This document shows, one piece after another, positions 58,556 to 64,000 of a stretch of 64,000 nt of DNA (position 1 is the first letter of the stretch; each line of letters begins with the position of its first letter). The stretch lies in the NCBI GenBank assembly GCA_019671135.1, contig JAHRHY010000007.1, positions 186,001 through 250,000 of the forward strand, in the 5' to 3' direction. The translations under genes and the position numbers were made by a program. Origin of the DNA: Linnemannia hyalina (lineage: Eukaryota > Mortierellomycota > Mortierellomycetes > Mortierellales > Mortierellaceae). The notes under the pieces are model-generated. The model was not told the DNA's origin. It searched no databases and was given only the letters and a program-made list of their open reading frames with translations.

Positions 58556-60483
58556 ATGTCCGTTTCTCTCTTCAAGACCCCCCGCCTAGCCTCCACTCTC
58601 GCCACGGCCTCAAAGACCTTCTTCCACCAGAACATGGCCATCAAGGTACAACTTGATACCTTCATCGACAATGGCCTTCTATTGCAGAATACAAGAAAAG
58701 AAGAATGGCACCCCTCTATTACCATCAACGAACATACGACTTACCCAGCTTTGTTATTTCCACCCCTACTCCGATCCACTTTCGCGGCCGAACAAAAAAA
58801 AAATTGTTGAACCGTGGGAAACTTATTCAATTTTAGAACTTTCACACCTCGATGAAGAGCCACTACGCTGCTGCCAACTCCCCCCCTCCCGCCGAGGGCT
58901 TCATGCCAGGAGTCGCCAACTCCAAGTTGATCAAGCATACCCACCACGATGCCCTCCGGAACCCCGAGCTCGCTGGTGTCGCCAATGGTACCATTTATTC
59001 TTCTGTTGGTTTCTTATTAATCGCTTTTGTCTGGAAGGGCATATGGGACAAGAGCGTTGTTGTAATACATTCGTGTGTAACTGACATTTTTTTACATTCA
59101 TTTTGGTCCTGCGTGTTTGTGAATATGTAGGAGAGACAAAGAAGATGAACACTTTCCAGGCTGTCAACGACGCCATGAGCATTGCCTTGGCCACCGACGA
59201 CACCGCCTGTGTCTTTGGAGAGGATGTTGCCTTTGGAGGCGTCTTCCGTTGCACCATGGGTCTCTCCGACATGTTTGGTACGTTTTTTTTTTCACGCATG
59301 TGTATGAATCATAAAAGGAGCGGGTATGAGGGTAACGACACGTTGGTGTATGAGGGTATTGTCGACTCACCCCCTTATTTCTTGATTGTGTGCAATTGTA
59401 CTAGGTCGTGACAGAGTGTTCAACACCCCATTGTCGGAACAGGCTATTGCAGGATTCGGTATTGGTATGGCTGCCATGGGATCGACCGCCATTGCCGAGA
59501 TCCAGTTTGCCGATTACATCTTCCCCGCCTTCGATCAGGTATGAACACCTATGCGGATTAGAAAGTGACAGAGCAATAGGATCAACTAAGAGGATTGTTC
59601 CTCAATGTGCCGTTTACTTTCTGAAGCTAACTGTCTGTCTCTTTGTCTGTCTCTTTGTCTATTTCTTCCTGAACACAATAGCTGGTGAACGAGGCTGCCA
59701 AGTACCGTTATAGATCGGGAGGAGAGTTCAACGTTGGAGGACTCTGCATTCGCACGCCCTGTGGAGCCGTCGGACACGGAGGTCACTACCACTCGCAGCA
59801 CCCCGAGGCTCATTTCGCTCACACCCCTGGTCTCAAGGTCGTTGTCCCCCGCAGCCCTATCCAGGCTAAGGGTCTTCTTTTGGCCTCCATCCGTGACCGC
59901 AACCCCGTCATTTTCATGGAGCCCAAGATTCTCTACCGTGCCGCTGGTATGTACTCTTTTCATCATTCTTTTGATTGTCGCAGGGCCTAGACAATTGCAA
60001 AGAGACAAATTTTTAATCATTTCTTTGCTTTACATGAAAATAGTTGAGATGGTCCCCGTTGGAGATTACGAGTTGCCACTGGGTAAGGCCGAGGTGCTGA
60101 CACAGGGCACAGACTTGACGATCGTTGGATGGGGCGCCCAATTGTACGTCCTTGAGAACGCCATCCAGATCGCCCAGAAGAAGATGCCCGGTCTCTCTGT
60201 CGAGCTGATTGATCTCCGGTCCATCCTTCCCTGGGACGTCGAGACCGTCTGCAATTCTGTCAACAAGACCGGTCGCTTGTTGATTGCCCATGAGGCACCC
60301 AAGACTCAGGGTTTCGCTGCTGAAATTGCCACTACGGTTATGGAACGGTGCTTCTTGAGATTGGAGGCTCCTATTCAGCGCATGTGCTCGTATGATACTC
60401 CTTTCCCCTTGATCTATGAGAAGTTCCATGTTCCTGACATGATCCGTTGTGCTGAGGGCATTGAGAAGGCCATGAAGTTCTAA
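58556..60483 (+). CDS. BCKDHB: Branched-chain 2-oxoacid dehydrogenase E1 subunit beta, mitochondrial
   Basis: Six exons, 58556..58645, 58837..58987, 59131..59277, 59405..59538, 59682..59946 and 60044..60483, give 408 aa. A mitochondrial presequence ([20 protein letters not shown], basic and Ser/Thr-rich) precedes the mature enzyme: [74 protein letters not shown], then [20 protein letters not shown] and [10 protein letters not shown]. The C-terminal transketolase-type domain carries [20 protein letters not shown] and [14 protein letters not shown], and ends EKAMKF. It matches human BCKDHB (392 aa) almost throughout. With E1-alpha it performs the ThDP-dependent decarboxylation of the keto-acids made by BCAT (the enzyme at 16.4-18.2 kb). 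The residues point to BCKDH rather than pyruvate dehydrogenase E1-beta. Confidence 0.96.
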
Positions 60484-60810
60484 GCGACTTGTGCTTGGTC
60501 TCTTCTGTTCGTTCCCTTCCCCCCCCCCCCCTTTTCGTTCATTTTTTTCATTTTTCAGAACATTGACACACATAACAAACACACATAGAATTTATTATTA
60601 GAGAATTTTGTATGCATCCTCATCCCCAATTAAACTTGTGAATACCCCCATATCACATTAGCAGAGGCCAGAGTGCGAGAGCTGTAAGGGCTTTTGATTT
60701 TTATGTCAACAATAATAATTTTTTTTATACAAAAAGAAAAAGAAAGGAAATGCTATGTATAATAGCTAAAAGATACAAGAAAAAGGAGGCCCTCCCCCCA
60801 TCGGCGTGCT
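60484..60810. terminator. Convergent 3' region BCKDHB / Cu-ATPase
   Basis: 327 bp between two converging stop codons. It holds a C12 run (60521-60532), an AATTAAA-type signal near 60628, and T-rich sequence downstream. No gene is present. Confidence 0.4.
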
Positions 60811-63800
60811 TCACTGGCGAGTAGAAGACGACTTTGGAGAGCGGTAATGATAACTCCTCAACCTCAAACTCGACAACACAACACTCACACTGGAGGCGGC
60901 CATGGCCAAGCCAGCCCAACTGGGACCAATCACAGCCGAGCGGTTCCAAGCGACCAAGACACCAGCCGCGATAGGGATCATAACAGCGTTGTACATGAAC
61001 GCCCAGAGGAAGTTGATTTGGATTCGGCGGACGACTGTGCGGGCCAGGTCGCGCATGACGAGGAGGTCGGTGAGTGTGTCACGGAGGAGGACGATCGAGG
61101 CGGCTTCGATGGCGATGTCTGTAGCTGATCCGACAGAGATGCCGAGGTTTGCTTGTGCGAGCGCGGGGGAGTCGTTGATGCCGTCGCCGACCATTGCTAC
61201 GATTGCGGGGCGCATTGCGCGGAATGTGGCGGGGGAGTCTTGAAGGGTGGAGGTGGAGATGGGACCGAGTTCGACGGAGGATGTAGATTGTTGTTGCTTG
61301 CGACCACCAATGATCTTGTGCCAGCGGGCAGAGGCAGACGAGGAGGAGGGTCGACCGGCTTGTTGGAGCTGCTTGACCTTGTTAGCCTTATCCTCGGGCA
61401 AGACACCGGCCATGACGCGCGTGATGCCCAACTGTTGAGCGATCGCCTGGGCAGTAATCGGATGGTCTCCCGTCAACATCCAGGTCTCGATCCCCTGTGC
61501 CGCAAGACCAGCAATCACCTCTGCAGCCTCGGGGCGGGCGGTATCTGCGACTGCGACTTGGGCAACGATGATGGGCGCGAGGGTCTTGCCATGGCGGATT
61601 GGAGTTGTGCAGTTGCAGTCAATGCACTCGCAGAGTTCGCACTTGCAAGTCCTTTCGCTTTCGATGGATGCTGCGTCGATCGAGACACGACCACTGCTGC
61701 TGCTGCCACTGCCAGAGGGGAAGGAGTTGTTGACGGCGGGGTGGACCGCGCAGAGGACGACAGATTTACCCTGAGATTGCCAAAGACCCAACTCAGCCTC
61801 GCGGTCCTTGCGTGTCACAGAGTCCGGGTAAGAGGCTCCATTCTCTTCCATCCACTTTTCGTTTCCGACAAGAACGTTGAGGGCTCGGAATTGTCCGTAT
61901 CCGTCCAGGTGGAGGGTATCACCGAGGGTGACAGTTGCCGAAAGTCCGCGTCCGGCGACTTCGCGCATGTGGGCGATCTTGACGTGGTTGAATTGCTTCT
62001 GAAGGACCCGGGCCTCCGACTCTTCCTCGTCCTCATCCTCTTCCGGGAGATCGACTTTGGAGGTGAGGGAGGAAGGGTTAGCCTTGTAGAGTAGGTCAGC
62101 GGCGCCCTTGGCAACAGCGAGTGCGACGGGGTGGTTGCTTCCAGACTCGACCTTGCCCAACATCTGCAGAATCATCTTGGTATCGTCCACTGCGGCCGTA
62201 TGAAGCGTCCACGAGTCCGTCATCTTGGGCTTTCCAGTGGTCAAGGTACCAGTCTTGTCAAACACAACCACATCCAACCGCTTGGCCATCTCGAGCGCAA
62301 ATCCACCACCCTTGACCAGGATACCGTGCTTGGCAGCAACACCAGTTCCAACCATCACAGCCGCGGGGGAGGCGAGACCCAGAGCACAGGGACAGGCAAT
62401 GACCAAGACCGCGACGGCATAGAGAGTAGCATAGACCCAGTAGCTCTCGCCCTCAGGGATCCATCCGTCTGGGATAGCGCCGGCACGACCAGCAATGGCC
62501 CAGCCGGCAAAGGTGAGGATGGCCAGAACAATGACAATCGGGACAAAGACACCAGAGATCTTGTCACCGAGGGCCTCAATCGGAGCCTTGGGACTGGCCT
62601 GGGCATCCTGAACGAGTTGGATGATCCTGGAGAGGGTAGTATCCTTGCCGACACGGGTGGCCTTGACTTGGATGACCGCCGAGAGATTGATGGACGCAGA
62701 GATGACTTTTGACTTGCGCTCGGTCTTTTGAACAGGCAAGGACTCGCCAGTAATCATCGCCTCATCCACCATAGTGTTTCCCTTCCAAAGAAGCCCATCA
62801 CAAGGAATCCGGGACCCAGCATTGACCATCAAGATATCTCCGACCTGGATCAACGAAGCCGGGATCTCTTCCAGAGTTTCGTCCGCCCTGACAAGAGTAG
62901 CCGTCTCGGGTTGGAGGTCCATCAGCTTGGTAATCGTCTCTGCAGTCTTGCCCTTCGCCATGGCCTCGAGCCACTTGCCCAGATTAATGAACGTGATCAG
63001 AAAGACGGCCGTCTCAAAGAAATCAATCCCGGCGTTCGTCATCGACTCTTGCTGCTCTCCGCCCATCCCCGTCATCCCATCGTGCGCAGAGGCGGGTTTC
63101 TTCTGACTGACCATGTTGGCAATGATGCTCCCGCAGCTCGCAAAGTATGCGACACTCGTGCCCAAGGCAACCAGGGTCTCCATATTCGCTGTCCTGGTAT
63201 ACCTCAACGCCTTGTACGCCTTCTTGTAAAACGGCTGTGCCAACCAGAACTGCACCGGCGTCGCCAAGACGAAAAGCACAACATCCTGAATCCTCAACCC
63301 AGGCGCAACCTCCTTCATCAACCCGACCCGGATGGAATTCGTCTTTGGCAACATCATCATAAAGACCATCGAGACGATGAACATGGGCACCGCAAAGAGA
63401 AGCGAAAGCAAGAGCCGACGGCGGAGGAGAAGTTCTTCACGTTTGATCTTCTCCTGGAGGGCGTTCTTGTTGAGGTGGGCATCGTCGGGGGCGAGGGAGA
63501 CGTCAAATCCGGTGTCCTCGACGGCGGACATGAGGTCGCGGACGCCGATGATGGTGGGGTCGTGGATGATGACGCCAGATTTTGCGAGGAGGTTGACTTG
63601 GACCTGGTAGATTCCGTCCAGCCCCATCAGCGATGCTATTTAATTTGAAAAAGATTTTGATTAGTTCAACTGCCCTTTGTAGATCATCATTCCTGTGTCA
63701 CCTCTCTTCCACCATCCATCAAATTAATACCAAAAAATACTTACATTCAATGGCAGAGACACAGCTAGCACATGTCATGCCCGAGATATCCAACCGAGTC

Positions 63801-63962
63801 GTCGTCAACGCCGGAGCACCCGCGCCAGAACCCGGTTCCTCCATAGTGCTCAGAGCAGTCTTTTGGTCATCGTCGACAATCTTCTCGGTCTTGATATGAT
63901 CGGCCTCGAATCCTAGTCCACGGATCTTGTCTGCGATCGTTCCTGGCGTCAGCATAGTCGTG
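60811..63962 (-). CDS. CCC2: Copper-transporting P1B-type ATPase (CCC2/ATP7 family), 5'-partial
   Basis: Two exons lie in the window: about 63962..63745 and 63635..60811, joined in phase 1, stop TGA at 60811-60813. Upstream of 63962 the strand looks like a pyrimidine-rich intron end, so earlier exons with a first metal-binding domain lie beyond the right edge. The visible part starts with the tail of one HMA domain (LTPGTIADKIRGLGFEAD). A second HMA follows (LDISGMTCASCVSAIE with CxxC), then membrane segments and the TGESLPV loop. The channel motif is VLVIACPCALGLASPAA (CPC), with phosphorylation site VVFDKTGTLT, SNHPVALAVAKGAAD, MLTGDHPITAQAIA and MVGDGINDSPALAQANLGIS. The CPC motif and MTCxxC domains point to Cu(I). 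In fungi Ccc2 loads copper into the Golgi for secreted oxidases. Unusually, a Cys-rich insert (CKCELCECIDCNC, near 61608-61655) lies between the N-domain and P-domain. Confidence 0.93.
61605..61660 (-). other. Metallothionein-like Cys cluster within the Cu-ATPase
   Basis: It encodes RTCKCELCECIDCNCTTP: six cysteines in a C-x-C-x2-C-x-C-x2-C-x-C arrangement. It lies inside a Ser/Gly-rich insertion of about 50 residues that follows VVLCAVHPAVNN and precedes APIIVAQVAVADTARPEA. Standard P1B-ATPases have only a few residues here. Confidence 0.8.
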
Positions 63963-64000
63963 CTTGTTGTGGAGGGAGAGTAAGAGGGCTGGATCCAGTA

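Overview
The window is eukaryotic nuclear DNA from a filamentous fungus. Genes are densely packed on both strands and broken by short GT-AG introns, mostly about 50-350 nt. The coding sequence is GC-rich against AT/poly-T-rich spacers, and the histone H2A ends in the fungal SQEL motif. The gene families present (cornichon/Erv14, Rxt3, Vac14, alpha-arrestin, aquaglyceroporin, GMF), together with a long RhoGEF rich in Ser/Gln low complexity and a diverged extra Hsp70, suggest an early-diverging Mucoromycota lineage such as Mortierellomycotina. That placement is inference; no marker gene proves it. Exon coordinates were built by hand from reading-frame phase, GT/AG sites and family conservation.

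Left part (1-11 kb). The 5' part of a PICOT/Grx3-type glutaredoxin runs off the left edge. Then come two divergent histone pairs, H4<->H3 (1.4-2.9 kb) and H2B<->H2A (8.3-10 kb). They are separated by a GMF/ADF-H actin regulator, an ERV14/cornichon cargo receptor with a 24-nt microexon, and ribosomal protein uL15 (RPL28/L27a). All four histone genes are intronless, with a TATA box at a near-constant distance from the ATG.

Middle-left (11-29.8 kb). An Rxt3-like Rpd3L histone-deacetylase subunit is followed by a divergent pair: branched-chain aminotransferase (minus) and a PSMG3/PAC3-like proteasome assembly chaperone (plus). A repeat-type zone holds a decayed family-B DNA polymerase of the mobile-element/linear-plasmid type, abutted by a 5'-truncated LINE with a poly(A) tail. 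Next are a lidless, diverged Hsp70, an unknown secreted protein, and a gene-poor stretch with a 167-bp foldback/MITE-like element.

Middle-right (29.8-46 kb). A giant minus-strand RhoGEF (DH-PH, about 2,790 aa, six exons) leads into a 3-kb spacer, an aquaglyceroporin, a Yippee-family zinc protein, and a small secreted protein with an Asp/Cys cluster and a GPGFG-repeat tail.

Right part (46-64 kb). A pure (CT)122 microsatellite sits just before the start codon of VAC14 (Fab1/PIKfyve scaffold). It is followed by an ArsC-like reductase (minus), an alpha-arrestin, a HEI10/CCNB1IP1-like RING protein (meiotic crossover factor), the mitochondrial branched-chain keto-acid dehydrogenase E1-beta subunit, and a copper-transporting P1B-ATPase whose 5' end lies beyond the right edge.

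Most of this is core eukaryotic gene content rather than one linked system. The least conventional items are the Asp/Cys secreted peptide (45.1 kb), the metallothionein-like Cys cluster inside the Cu-ATPase (61.6 kb), the lidless Hsp70 (23.5-25.5 kb), the nested mobile-element remains (20.7-22.8 kb), the foldback element (29.3 kb) and the (CT)122 leader of VAC14. No tRNA, rRNA, CRISPR array or bacterial-type operon was seen.
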